From assembly GCA_947561715.1 (NCBI GenBank), contig OX387197.1, positions 6,817,001-6,881,000 on the forward strand: a stretch of DNA of 64,000 bases. Reading direction: 5' to 3'. Positions 38,292-49,300 of this stretch are shown here, in pieces; position 1 is the first letter of the stretch; every line of letters starts with the position of its first letter. The translations under genes were made by a program, and so were the position numbers. The notes beneath the pieces were generated by a model that saw nothing but the letters and a program-made list of their open reading frames with translations, did no database searches and was not told the DNA's origin. This stretch comes from Ascidia mentula. Its lineage: Eukaryota > Chordata > Ascidiacea > Phlebobranchia > Ascidiidae.

Positions 38292-38550
38292 ATGTTTGGT
38301 GGATTAAAACCGCCTTCTAGTGCACCACCACCAAAAGGATTCAAGAACAAGGTGAAAGACTGGTTCACCAGTGACACCAAAAGGCAAGATATTAGGTTTT
38401 AAAAACTTTTATTTTTTAAAATTAAATGTTTTTGCCCACAGGAAGCTTCTCATCAACATTGCACTTTTCGGGGCTGGCGTCTTCCTTACTGCTGCATTCA
38501 AAGACCTTACTTTTGACGCCCCATCACTACCACAACCTGGAAGTGCATAA
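38292..38550 (+). CDS. TOMM6: TOMM6-like subunit of the mitochondrial outer-membrane import complex
   Basis: Two exons, 38292-38395 and 38442-38550, with a 46-bp intron; product 70 residues (human TOMM6 has 74). The N-terminus is short and basic. The second half, KLLINIALFGAGVFL followed by a Leu-Phe-Asp-Ala-Pro tail ending PQPG, aligns with the human TOMM6 tail-anchor RRNLILNLGLFAAGVWL and PQPG end. TOMM6 is a small tail-anchored subunit that stabilises the TOM pore. A GC donor a few bases upstream (AG|GCAAGA) also keeps frame, but the GT donor after TTAG preserves the RQDIRK match to human RNDFRR. The next gene starts 6 nt after the stop. Confidence 0.82.
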
Positions 38551-38556
38551 ACTATA

Positions 38557-39244
38557 ATGCTTTTGCAAAAACTGTGTCTCACTTCTGGCTGGCTCATGAC
38601 AAGATCTTTATTGACTTCCATACAATGCCTTGGGAAAAATTCAACAGATTTACATAACATGTTACTTGCGGTAAATGCAGTGACCTTCGGAGTTCATGCA
38701 ATTGATGCGTTTTTAGAGTTTCCAGCAGAATCGCTTGATCTTTATTTGTATGGGTATGTGAAAACCATTGTTTTAGAATGTAGTTTTTTAATTTGTTGAT
38801 GTGGTTAATGACCAGCCTTGCAAAATATTGTTGATTTTACTTGAAAAGTTCAAAACATCACAAACAATTGTAATAATGTAGAATATAAAATTTTGTTGAT
38901 CTTTGTTATGTTGACAAATACATATATTTTCCAGACTTACAATACTGGGAGGGTCACCAGCTTCTGCTGTAGCAATGTTTTTGTTTCAACATAAAAGCAA
39001 AACTCCTCGGTTTGAATTGAAGTTTTTGGCCATTTGCGGCATCCAGTGCTTGCTGCTTATGTCGTTTGTGCAGTTTAGAGATCCTGGCTACAGCATGTCA
39101 CTTCAACTTCATCATGCGCAAGATGAACTGAGTTTTGCTGTCAGGAGTTTTTTTGAAGCATTGTTTGGTCGACTGCGAGACAATACCAGAATGTTTTTCT
39201 TTGAAAAATCAACACTGCTAGATGTGTTTTATCCTCGATGGTAG
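38557..39244 (+). CDS. DUF1294-family small membrane protein, second cistron after TOMM6
   Basis: Exons 38557-38753 and 38935-39244, 168 residues. The middle carries the DUF1294 signature: LLAVNAVTFGVHAIDA, then LTILGGSPASAVAMFLFQHKS-x-x-x-RF, then a hydrophobic helix (LKFLAICGIQCLLLMSF), giving probably three to four membrane segments. DUF1294 proteins are best known from bacteria, often beside a cold-shock domain; their function is unknown. A C-terminal tail of about 55 residues has no match that I recognise. The ATG lies 6 nt after the TOMM6 stop, so both are most likely on one transcript. AATAAA follows the stop directly (39247). Co-transcription with TOMM6 hints at a mitochondrial role, which is inference. 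Confidence 0.75.
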
Positions 39245-39937
39245 AAAATAAAAGTTGCTTTGTATGAACCATGTTTATTTGTATAGAGAAAATATGTAAA
39301 ATGTGTGATGTATCATTCCAAACGGAGTATAACAAAATGTGGGTTGATAATATTTACAGACCCAATACCCAAACACATATTTTGATCCTTTAAAACACCA
39401 TTAAGTAAGTCATACCTTACTTTTAAACTGTAAACACTGCCAGAGTTACATGCTTTATTTTACCAAGTTGAGACTGCAAATAGTTGTTTGTAGTTTTACA
39501 TTTTCAAAACAATCGATTATCTTGAAGTGACCTGCACTGTGTGCTAACCTTGCCCTCACTACATTTTTACCCTCTGCTAATCCACCATGGAGATAACAAG
39601 CTCTTTTAACAAAAAACACATTCAGGACTTTTTTGGTACATTTGGCTGTAGCTGTAGGTTTGCAAGTTCATTACTTTGCTTCGTATGGACTTGGGGCATC
39701 ATAGAGTCCGGTACATAAAATGATTTCTCAGATCAGGTTGCATGGAAACACATTGCAATGTTCTGGCATTATTTTGTGTAAAAATTTGTACTAGAATTGC
39801 TGGATTAAAAGTTCTAAAATCGCATGCATTTCATCACAAACCAGTAAAAGAGGGTTTTTATTAATTCTTTTGTCTTCGCATGGAAAAGTGTAGTAATGCC
39901 ACCAAGCACACTGAGCGAGATTTTCATCCAAAAGTAG
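39245..39937. other. Convergent 3' regions of the TOMM6 and RNF146 units
   Basis: No coding frame. AATAAA for the plus unit is at 39247; an AATAAA for RNF146 lies on the minus strand at 39862-39857, about 75 nt after its stop. Confidence 0.6.
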
Positions 39938-41061
39938 TCACTCCATAGGTTCACCGTCCAGGCTGCGAGTGTACATGCTCTGGTGCCTCATCATCTGGTT
40001 TGAACCATTATCTTGTTGTAAACGTTGAGGAGGTTCTGTAAGGCTGCGTTGCATGGCAACGACTGGAGTCGAGTCACCACTTTGTCCAACAGGAACATGC
40101 CTTTGACCGTCACATGGAACATCCAATGCTGAGGCTTGGGGTTCATTTTGTTCCATGTCTGTTTCTGCTTCCTCAGTGTTGAGAATTTGATCATTTGACG
40201 ATGTTGCCACATTTACATCTGCAGTATGCAATCCTGCAACACCCTTTTTGGGCACACTCACTAGATCCCGTTTGATTTTTCTTTTCCGCGACAACCGGTT
40301 CCGCTGATACTGAACCTCATTTTCGAAGTCAATCACATAGACAGATCCAGCAATAAGAACATCAACAGACTTTTCCTTCTTTGCAAACGCTGCTTCAATT
40401 TCTGTGCATGTGCGGTCATCATACTGCCACCACCCGTTGTAGCCTTGGTAATACCAAACATACCTAAAAGTTTTAGGTTGAAATACTCCACACCATTTCA
40501 ATTGTACATACATTATAGCCAAGTATGGGTATCTTTGGCAACTTTATTAATGTTCAATGCACAGAAGGCAAGTTCAGATAAACGTAAGTTTTAACAAAGT
40601 AAATAAAAACGTCTATGTCAGTTCTTATTAATGTGTGTTCATGCACAAAAGCAAAAATGTTTCTGAATGGTTCTGGCAGATTTACAGCTATATAATGCAA
40701 GGTTGACAGCCAACTTGAACACCTTGGATGAATTAGTTCCAGTTTTGCTTTTTCTACACTTTTTATAGCTTAAGAGTAATAATTGTAAACACAAATATGT
40801 TATCATACATACATACCTCACTTCATCAGCAATTCCTGCAAGAGCAGTACCATCTTTCTTAAAAAGGAAGGGTTTGGAAATAAAGTCGTCAGGGATAGGA
40901 CCGCGACACAAAGCACATTTTCTGCTTTGCAGGGCAGTTCCTTTTGCACACAAGAAGCAGAATATGTGAGAACAAGGCAATTCAACAGGCTGCATGCATG
41001 GTTGGAGGCAAATAGCACACTCCAGCGATTGTTCTTTGACAAGTTTTGGGTTGGTCGTCAT
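39938..41061 (-). CDS. RNF146: RNF146 (Iduna): RING and WWE poly-ADP-ribose-directed ubiquitin ligase
   Basis: Exons 41061-40817 and 40463-39938 (minus), 256 residues. The RING finger has C15, C18, C30, H32, C35, C38, C49 and C52. The WWE domain begins near residue 83 ([18 protein letters not shown]) and continues through [21 protein letters not shown] to [16 protein letters not shown], which closely follows human RNF146. The C-terminal part is low-complexity. RNF146 binds iso-ADP-ribose through WWE and ubiquitinates tankyrase targets such as axin, linking it to Wnt signalling. It is the downstream member of a unit with MRPS33, 79 nt apart, with no AATAAA between. Confidence 0.93.
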
Positions 41062-41119
41062 GGCGAAGTTCAAAATATAATACAACAGAATACACACCAC
41101 AAACTAATTGTTTTTAAAA

Positions 41120-41140
41120 CTGAGCGAAAGTGAGAAAAAA
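41120..41140 (-). promoter_or_regulatory. Pyrimidine tract and AG between MRPS33 and RNF146 (candidate trans-splice acceptor)
   Basis: Directly after the MRPS33 stop the minus strand reads a T/C-rich run ending in CTCAG. There is no intron donor for it in between, so it fits a spliced-leader acceptor that would give RNF146 a 58-nt leader. Tunicate operons process downstream cistrons this way; here it is inferred from sequence alone. Confidence 0.6.
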
Positions 41141-41676
41141 CTAATTTTTTTCTCTTCCTTTTATGCGCAGATTTCTCTGGCGTTGCATTTCCTCACTGAA
41201 GTCAAGGTGTTCATTGCTGTAACAAATAAATCAGAAGGTCAATAACAATCCTAGATAATTAAAAAAGCTAAAGCATCCTTCATTATACAATGCTACATTA
41301 AATAAACTAGCTTGAAGCTAGTTTTAGCCTACATGGTAAAACAAGTAAGGCCCACTGTATCTTCATTTTTCGTGCAACAAAATGTTTCAAATGTAAAGGA
41401 TGATGATTAAATTCTGCAAAACATATATAAAGCAGTAAATTTGTGAGGTGTCACTTACACATACAATCCAAGCTTTCGAGTGAATAACATCAACTGGTCA
41501 ATGTCTTTCATAGGAGGGTAGTAATTGCAAAATTCCTTGTTTTTGGAGCGAGGTCTGCCTGCAAGCGCTCGTGCAATTTCTTTCGATGACCGTTTGTAGA
41601 CAGGGTCAAATTCGTGAAAAATTCTGGCACTGAGTCGGGCTATATTCAATGCATACTTCGGTGAAACACCTTTCAT
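41141..41676 (-). CDS. MRPS33: Mitochondrial ribosomal protein S33 (mS33)
   Basis: Exons 41676-41459 and 41216-41141 (minus), 97 residues (human 106). YALNIARLSARIF, the YYPP motif (human YPNH region), LMLFTRKLGLYVNEHLDF and the basic tail ending KGREKN align along the length of human MRPS33. It is a small-subunit protein of the mitochondrial ribosome. An upstream in-frame ATG at 41835 would add 53 residues; I prefer 41676 because a T-rich AG acceptor (near 41708) lies between the two and because it gives the family length. Confidence 0.9.
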
Positions 41677-43835
41677 TCTAACACCACCATTTAACTTCCT
41701 AACACCCCTGCTAAAAAGAGGTTTGGAACTCGTCAAACACCGTTTCTTAAAATATAGGCCAACGTGAAAAGGGTTAAACAGATAGCAGTGTTTAAGGTCA
41801 ACGCGCGTTGCTCGACAAACAACGGAATTATGCATAAACAATAAAACTTAAGCCACACCTTAGTCACGTCGCTAGAGAGCAGGTCACACATTTATTTGCT
41901 TTTTTTTTAACAAACCGGAATTTTAAAACCTGGGTTATCCTGGGCACGAATCCAGACCAGGTTTTCATTTGATAAACAAAAATCGCAAAAAATAAAAAGT
42001 GATAGGAGTTTATACCGCTCGACAAATTACGAACAAAAGTCACTGAGCTTCAGACAGTAACAGTGGTGGGAGTCAAATATTTTCACAACCAGTTCTCTCA
42101 CTAGCAGCGTGTCTTAATGACCCAGGATCGATATATATAGACCAAAATAAGACACACAAACATAGACAAATTTTTAATGTTTTTTTTGCAGACACCGACG
42201 GCCATTTGTTCATACGAGGATATTTATGCATTGTAAATGCCCGTGCTTGTAAGTTGCAACTTTACTATAATTATTGGGGCTATTAATAGCATATTATTAA
42301 CTCGGAAATGCAGTAAAATAACCACAGCCGTCTTGCGAAGGTCAATAAAATTCCAAGAACCGATTCGCACATATGTTCGTCTGACTCTCACCGCTTGTTA
42401 TGCACAGTGTATCGAGCAGTAACGTGTCACCAAATCACATGCAGCTGGTAATTGTAGTACTGATCTCTAGAGTTTGGCACAAAGGAGAATACATAGAAAT
42501 AACATTGCATAGGGAGACTGGTAAAAAAATATTCAACGCGGATTACCGGTTCCGTGTGGTGGATCAAGAGGATTATATTAATAACATCCGTGTGGCAGAG
42601 CTAGACGACTATTTAAAATAACATCAACGTGGTGGAGCTAGAGTACTATACTAAATAATATCCACGTGGTAGAGCTAGAGGACTATTAAAAATAATATCC
42701 GCGTGGTGGAACTAGAGGACTATACTAAATAACATCCACGTGGTAGAGCTAGAGGACTATTTAAAATAACATACACGTGGTGGAGCTAGAGGACTATACT
42801 AAATAACATCCACGTGGTAGAGCTAGAGGACTATTTTAAATAGTATCCGCGTGGTGGAACTAGAGGACTATTTTAAATAACATCCGCGTGGTGGAACTAG
42901 AGGACTATACTAAATAACATCCGAGTGGTGGAGCTAGAGGACTATTTTAAATACCTGTAAGCTCTGCGTGAAGGACTATATTGAAATTTAATTATGTGGC
43001 TTCGTTCTTATCATATTATGGCACAAACACGTATGCACAATCCCCATGTATTTTCACTGCGTCTTCGTGGTTGTCCAAAACTTGACCACTGCATGACCTC
43101 TGAATACATGGATGGGTAACTTCATCAAATTTAAATGTGTTTCGATCCCCGACAGAAACATTTGCTTCGCAGTCACCGATAACTTCAAATGAAATGTGGT
43201 GTCGTTTAGCCTGCATGTTTTCAAACCTATACGTACTTGCTGACAAAAATCTTTCAAGTCGAATCACTTCGATGATTGGTAATCATTATAATTATTACTA
43301 GGTATACCCAATTAGTGCTGCAACCGGAAGTTTATCAGTTGAAACAATTTGCCTGAAGTAGATCTTCCAGTTATACGAGCCGCATTAATTTTGTACAAAT
43401 CTTGTCTGCTATTCCAACATGCAACAGCAACGCAACCTTCCTATCAGCAAGTCGATTGTATCGTCACGCTTGCATGATTATGCTACAGCTGTAAGCAGCA
43501 TGCGTTGCTGTTCCTGTGGTGTTGCTGCATTCCGGAGTCAGAGATGGACTTTGGCTGCATTCTACCCTAATGAAAGTACATGCAGCATTTTGAAAGGAAC
43601 AGTAACGTGCCTTCATCAAAACAGGTTGCTTAGTTTTGAGGTTAGATAAATGAAACGTGATGTCTTACAGTAAGTAAACAACTGACTTGCTGCACAATAG
43701 ACTACTAGATATTTAACGAAATGGAACATATTACATCACTGGTTTTCTAGAGCAAATAAAGAAGCTTTGTTGTATTTCAGAAATATTCTAGTTAGATGCT
43801 GCTATTGTGCAATGTAACAAATTAAAATAGGTACA
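41677..43835. other. Region between MRPS33 and the beta-galactosidase gene, with a minisatellite
   Basis: Contains the promoter of the MRPS33 unit, the tandem repeat at 42551-42950 and the upstream region of the GLB1L-like gene. The minus frame at 43016-43267 opens with GTG and is unrecognised. A T-rich AG acceptor at about 43780 precedes the next ATG by 55 nt. Confidence 0.5.
42551..42950 (+). repeat. Minisatellite, about 37-bp unit, about 10 copies
   Basis: Unit: ATAACATCC, then ACGTGGTAGAGCTAGAGGAC, then TATACTAA or TATTTTAA. Copies alternate loosely between the two endings, suggesting growth by duplicating a dimer. Several copies carry CCACGTGG, an E-box palindrome. The first copies are the most diverged. 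Confidence 0.9.
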
Positions 43836-45803
43836 ATGAGAAGAATGTTAAGTTTAAGGAATCGGAAATATGTCTTGATTTTTTGCATTGGTGCTTTGTT
43901 AGTTTGGATGACGTTTGTATGGCACAGACAAATTTCTACATATTTTGATGCCACCAATCACGATGTAGCAATAAGCAGAAGAAAAGGAGTCCGTATTGAC
44001 CAGAGGGGCCTCAAAGCTGTAGGAAAAACATTTAAGCTAGATGGGGAGCCTCTCACAATAATCAGTGGGGCAATACATTATTTTCGGGTCCCAGAAGAAT
44101 ATTGGGAGGACAGACTGCTAAAGATGAAAGCTTGTGGATTAAATACAATTGAGACCTATGTTCCTTGGAACCTTCACGAGCCAACACCAAACAAGTTTGA
44201 CTTCAGTGGTAACTTGGACCTGGTTAGGTTTTTAAAGTTGGCCCAGAAGCATGACTTTTACGTTCTTTTACGCCCTGGACCTTACATCTGTTCAGAGTGG
44301 GAGTTTGGCGGATTACCCTCCTGGTTGCTCCGTGATCCTGCAATGAAGGTAAGAACAGTGTACCACCCATTCTTTGCAGCTGTTATAACATACTTTGAAA
44401 AACTCTTGCCCCTTGTGGTGCCATTACAATATTCAAAAGGTGGCCCAATTATTGCCGTCCAGGTTGACAATGAGTATGGCTCATACTACAAAGATAAAAA
44501 TTACTTGACAGCAATTAAGGTGGCCATGGTGAAATATGGGATACAGGAATTGTTATTTACTTCAGACAACGGAGACGGCATCACAAAACCCAGTTTACCT
44601 GGAGTTCTTAAAACTGTCAACTTTAAGGAAGTTAAGTCACACTTTTCAGACCTCCTTAAAGTACAGCCTGATGCACCACTGATGGTGATGGAATTCTGGA
44701 CAGGGTGGTTTGATTGGTGGGGTGATGAGCATCACACCTTGTCATTGCAAGCCTATGCTGAAACCCTGAATGAGATTTTCAGTGTTGGCTCCTCTGTAAA
44801 TTTTTACATGTTCCACGGTGGCACTAACTTTGGATTTATGAATGGCGGCTTCAGGGACCAAGGAGTTCATAAGGCAGATATTACCAGCTATGACTATGAT
44901 GCAATAATAGCTGAAAATGGAGACCTCACACTGAAGTACCATAAGACCAAGGAAATTATTGAACATTACTTTCCAAAAACCAAAAAGGAAAATGTAAACA
45001 TACCAGCACCTAGAATTCGGAAAGCCTATGCAAGTATACCAACAGACCAGTGCCTGTCTCTCTGGAGCACTCTTGAATTTGTTGAAGAACTTTCCTTAGA
45101 GTATCCCAAAGCAATGGAGATGTTGGATATAAATGATAATGCAGGACAATCATATGGTTACACTTTGTATCGTTCTGAAATACAAAGTACTAGCAGTAAA
45201 AAGATAAAAGTTGAAGGCCTTGATAATATTCATGACAGGGGCACATTGTTTATTAATCAGTTAAAAAAGGCCTTCTTATGTCCAGAAAAGGAATTTTTAA
45301 ATGTTGTTGAGCTTGCTCTGACAGATGATAACGCTTTTAAATTTGATGTCTTTGTTGAAAATGCTGGAAGAATTAATTGGGAAAACTTTGATGATCAACG
45401 TAAGGGCTTGACTGGAAAACTAAGCCTGGAAGGACAGGACATACAAAATTGGAAGGTTTTTCCTCTTGAAATGAAGCAGAAGTTTATCGAACAAATTGGA
45501 GTTGCAAAATGGTCAACATGTAAAGAACCTGAGGAGCTCAGTTCCCCACAATTTTTCTTGTTTACTTTGGAATTAGAGGATGCTCCTTATGACACATACA
45601 TTGACATGACAAGCTGGGGAAAGGGGGTTGTTTTTGTCAACGGAAAAAATCTAGGTAGATATTGGTCGATTGGCCCACAACTAGCTTTGTACCTCCCTGC
45701 ACCTTGGTTGGTTAAAGGGTTAAACCAAATCATTTTGTTTGAAGAAATAAAGTTTGCTTCTGCTCTAAAGTTTTCTACCAATCCAAAACTGACCACTGGT
45801 TAA
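43836..45803 (+). CDS. GLB1L2/3-like beta-galactosidase (GH35), single exon, 655 aa
   Basis: An uninterrupted ATG-to-stop frame with a membrane anchor at about residues 12-29 (signal-anchor). The GH35 TIM barrel follows: ISGAIHYFRVP near 70, then RPGPYICSEWEFGG. The acid/base glutamate is in VDNEYGS (about E213) and the nucleophile in VMEFWTGWFDWWG (about E286). FMFHGGTNFGF-type wording (YMFHGGTNFGFMNG) and TSYDYDA place it with GLB1L2/GLB1L3 rather than lysosomal GLB1. The C-terminal beta domains end with GRYWSIGPQ and LYLPAPWL. It would cleave terminal beta-galactose; its real substrate is unknown. Human homologues have many introns, so the intron-free frame may reflect retroposition or intron loss. 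SMYD5 starts 553 bp downstream on the same strand. Confidence 0.93.
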   Translation: MRRMLSLRNRKYVLIFCIGALLVWMTFVWHRQISTYFDATNHDVAISRRKGVRIDQRGLKAVGKTFKLDGEPLTIISGAIHYFRVPEEYWEDRLLKMKACGLNTIETYVPWNLHEPTPNKFDFSGNLDLVRFLKLAQKHDFYVLLRPGPYICSEWEFGGLPSWLLRDPAMKVRTVYHPFFAAVITYFEKLLPLVVPLQYSKGGPIIAVQVDNEYGSYYKDKNYLTAIKVAMVKYGIQELLFTSDNGDGITKPSLPGVLKTVNFKEVKSHFSDLLKVQPDAPLMVMEFWTGWFDWWGDEHHTLSLQAYAETLNEIFSVGSSVNFYMFHGGTNFGFMNGGFRDQGVHKADITSYDYDAIIAENGDLTLKYHKTKEIIEHYFPKTKKENVNIPAPRIRKAYASIPTDQCLSLWSTLEFVEELSLEYPKAMEMLDINDNAGQSYGYTLYRSEIQSTSSKKIKVEGLDNIHDRGTLFINQLKKAFLCPEKEFLNVVELALTDDNAFKFDVFVENAGRINWENFDDQRKGLTGKLSLEGQDIQNWKVFPLEMKQKFIEQIGVAKWSTCKEPEELSSPQFFLFTLELEDAPYDTYIDMTSWGKGVVFVNGKNLGRYWSIGPQLALYLPAPWLVKGLNQIILFEEIKFASALKFSTNPKLTTG

Positions 45804-46356
45804 ACTAAGTTACATTCTAAAATGGAAAGCATTTTACACAACAACTTCATGGAATATAAGTTTGTTCTGTCAATGCATTGTGTTTGGTAAACCAGCAAGC
45901 TAAACATATGCTGTACTGAGCCCCTTCCAGCAAGTAGAATGTTTAATTTTTTATCACTTTTGCCCCACTGTTTCTGAATGCAAGTCTACTTTTTGTGCCT
46001 TGCTGTTTTTTGAATGTTTTTTGTTTTTATTTTTATGTTTTTTTGTGAACTTGTCTTCAACTCTTTGTTGTATTGGTACTTGTTTTGTCAGTGTTGTAAA
46101 ATGTTATAGTTCATGGCAATGTGATATTGAAATATTTTTCTGTTAAAGTGAGCTGTGAAGTTGGTGTGATCAAATATGTAAATGTCAATGTTCTCTTTGC
46201 GATAAAATTGAATGTAAAAATGTGACTCATTGTGAAAATCTTCATGCAACATATTTAAGAATGTATTTTGACTTTTTTTTGTTTATTGTAAAAAATATGC
46301 AGCTTTGTCGTTAGTTAAATGACTTCCATCCTAAAAGGGCGAAAATTACCAGCAAA
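45804..46356. other. Spacer between GLB1L-like gene and SMYD5
   Basis: T-rich 3' UTR-like DNA. A T-rich tract ending in ATGCAG at about 46303 lies 53 nt before the SMYD5 ATG and could be a leader-splice acceptor. No coding frame. Confidence 0.5.
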
Positions 46357-49300
46357 ATGGCCTTCGACATAAGAAAAACTGAAGACAAGGTTCGTTCAAC
46401 AGAAATTTTTTTATAAATTGTAACATAACATAATAACAAAGGACTGTATTCCACATTAGTAGGTAAACAAAAGAGTGCTAAAAGTAAGTCTGGTTGTTTC
46501 TTTAAGGGTTTGGGGATGTTTGCAAATAGTGACTTGAAAAGTGGGGATGTGATTTTGGAGGAAGAACCCTTGACAAGTTGCCAGTTTTCGTGGAACAAAC
46601 TCTACAAATATTTGGTAAAATTTAACAATGTTTATCAACTGGATTCTGAATTTCTGACTGGTGTATGTTATCCTAAAAGTATGTGTTTTGGTTAGGCATG
46701 CAACTATTGCCTTAAATCACTCGAATCAGCAGAAGAAATGTCACGACGCTTGCTTCAAAATCCCTCTATTTCCTTGCCACATGCAGAATGTTGTGACAGC
46801 GGATTGATCAACAGAGTCCATTGTCCACAGTGCGAAGTAACTACATATAACTTAAAAGCTTAGTTTCATTGAAATAAGTGTTGAATTAGATAATTTTAAA
46901 CCATTATTAACATGTAAAAAAATAATTAAATACACGGTTGCTTTGATAGCTGTACCCTCCACACTTTTTTATCAGCAATTATTTTCCCCTGTGAAGGTGT
47001 CAATTATGCTATTAGCACGATTAGGTAATGTTTGTGTGTAGGCCCTGTTTATAACACACTAGAATAACAGTGCACAAGAGGTAATTTTAATATGTGTTCC
47101 TAATTTTGCTCCTGTCTGGCCTACCCTGGCATCTCACCATTCAGGTTAAAGTCCAAACCTTTGGAACAAACATATGAGTTAAATGTGAGAAAGGGTTCTT
47201 CACTTACTATTTTTTCCTAACATGAGTTTTAATGAAATAATCATTGTTTGGTCGTTTGGTGTTACATTTGGGTTCCAATTAGTTAAGATTTTCAATTTTA
47301 TATGCAGGTTGTTTATTGCAGCCAGACTTGCAAAGAGAAAGCATTCGTTGAATATCATCAGGTAAGTTGTGTTTAAACTAAAAATACAACTAAATAGAAA
47401 CCATTTTTGGGATTTAAATTGTCCTGTATTAATCTCTTGTTGACTGTTCTTTGTAATGTCTGCAAACTTGTTGATTGTTTTATTGTGTCATTAAACATTA
47501 AATCATTGAGACACTATAAAAGAGCATCTTTATTTGGATTTAAGATTAAATTTTTTAGCCATTTTATGATTTCGACAGTATGCCCAGGTGTAACATGTTC
47601 ACATTAAAAGCCCTTCCTAAAACTCATGAAGATGTACTTTATTTAAACAAACATCGATTTAAAAGGATTGGTTAACTCTGTTCAGTAATGTGTTGTTTCA
47701 AAGATATTGTGCCCGCATTCGCAAACCTGTAATGCAGATGCGCTTCAACAACTCGACGAGCTTTGGAGGTCTCTCCATTATCCACCCGAAACCGCAACAA
47801 TATGGTTACTTGCACGGATTATGGCGAGGGTGAAACTGGTAAGTATTACATACCAAGTTCGGTCAAACGACCTTGTCCCTGATTCGTAATTCTGCCATCC
47901 TATATTATTATTTACTGGACCAGTGTTAGCAATACCGATTTTTTCTCGGCCACCTCGGTCAATTTCTGAGATCCAAACGCTTATATTACGGTACATTTTC
48001 CAGACACATATACCCAAAAGAATGTGGACCTTCTCTCATCTTATTCGGGATCTTCCTTGCATAATCATCAGGAATTACTAATATAAAAGATGTAACACTT
48101 AATGTAATATTAAAATAATACCCCGTCATTCGGGCGTCTTTTTAACACTTCTCTGTGAACACTAAAACTACAGACATACCAGGGGCATCTTTGAAGCATG
48201 GCAATACCACAGTCGCCATGTGGATAAGCGCAGTATATGATAAGAATTTCGATTAACTTTAGGAGGTGTATTTCAGGAAAAGAACAAGTCCGAGTTTATT
48301 GCTTCCGTGGAGGATTTTCGTCATCAATCCTCCAACGATTCCGAAGAGATCGCCCATAAATTGCTCGGCGACCGTTTTAAAGGTTCAGTACGAGTTAACA
48401 ACCCAAAGTCCCTCAATCATCGAAGTTGTGTTAAAAACGCGAAAAGCGAATTAAAATTTGTTGTTAGTTTTCACATAACTTAACCAAGGACGTTTACGCT
48501 TCTTCACGCTGTCCACATTCTGTGGTCAAAATAATACTTGGGCATCGATCAACGAATAAGATAGTGGAGATGTGTTTTATGTGATTCATGCTGTAACGTA
48601 TAGGTTCGTAAATAAAGTATGCCTTAAAAAACTGATTTCTGCTTCAGAAGTGCTAATTTTCCCAAAATTACATAATAACTATGACAAATTCTCACACGAG
48701 TCATTGTACGTACACTCATCACAATTGTAACTGGCTAAATATTTTTCTTTGAATGCAGACCAGCTAACGAACCTCCGCGAAAGCCTGCGTAACATTCTCT
48801 TCAGCGATGAAATAGCGCACTGGTTTACTGTTGAGGGCTTCCAAAACCTCTTCGCGTTACTTGGCACCAACCAACAGGGCATTGGAAGCAGCTCTCTAAG
48901 TGTGTGGGTTCATAATTGCGACGCCCTGGACTTGCCTGATGATCAGCGCCAAACGCTTGATGCTTTTATCGACGGCATGTACGAAGACTTGGACGAAGGT
49001 ATTTTTTTTTTATAAAACCCTGTTCCACTGAAACAGGGGTCGACGACCTTTCTCTAGCTGCGGGCCAAACCCAAACATCGCAAGGTCTCAGCGGGATTTA
49101 CTATTTCCCTGCTAACAATATCACATCACTGTTGAGAATGTGCAAGCAATGGAGCCTTTCAACGATGTTGTCAGCTAAATAGCCGGCAAGACTGATAAGA
49201 ATGTTGTTAAATCCGATAAATTTGGGGCTTTTTTAATAAAATCTACACATTTTAACTATATGATATATAGTCACTACAATTTGTGAAGCCTAGAGTCTGG

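Noticed and set aside
38389-38401. GC-AG intron in TOMM6 (AG|GCAAGA)
   Set aside because: A GT donor a few bases further on keeps frame and preserves residues matching human TOMM6, so the ordinary donor is preferred.
43016-43267. 83-codon minus frame upstream of the beta-galactosidase gene
   Set aside because: Starts with GTG, no homology recognised, no clear splice sites; kept only as a weak possibility.
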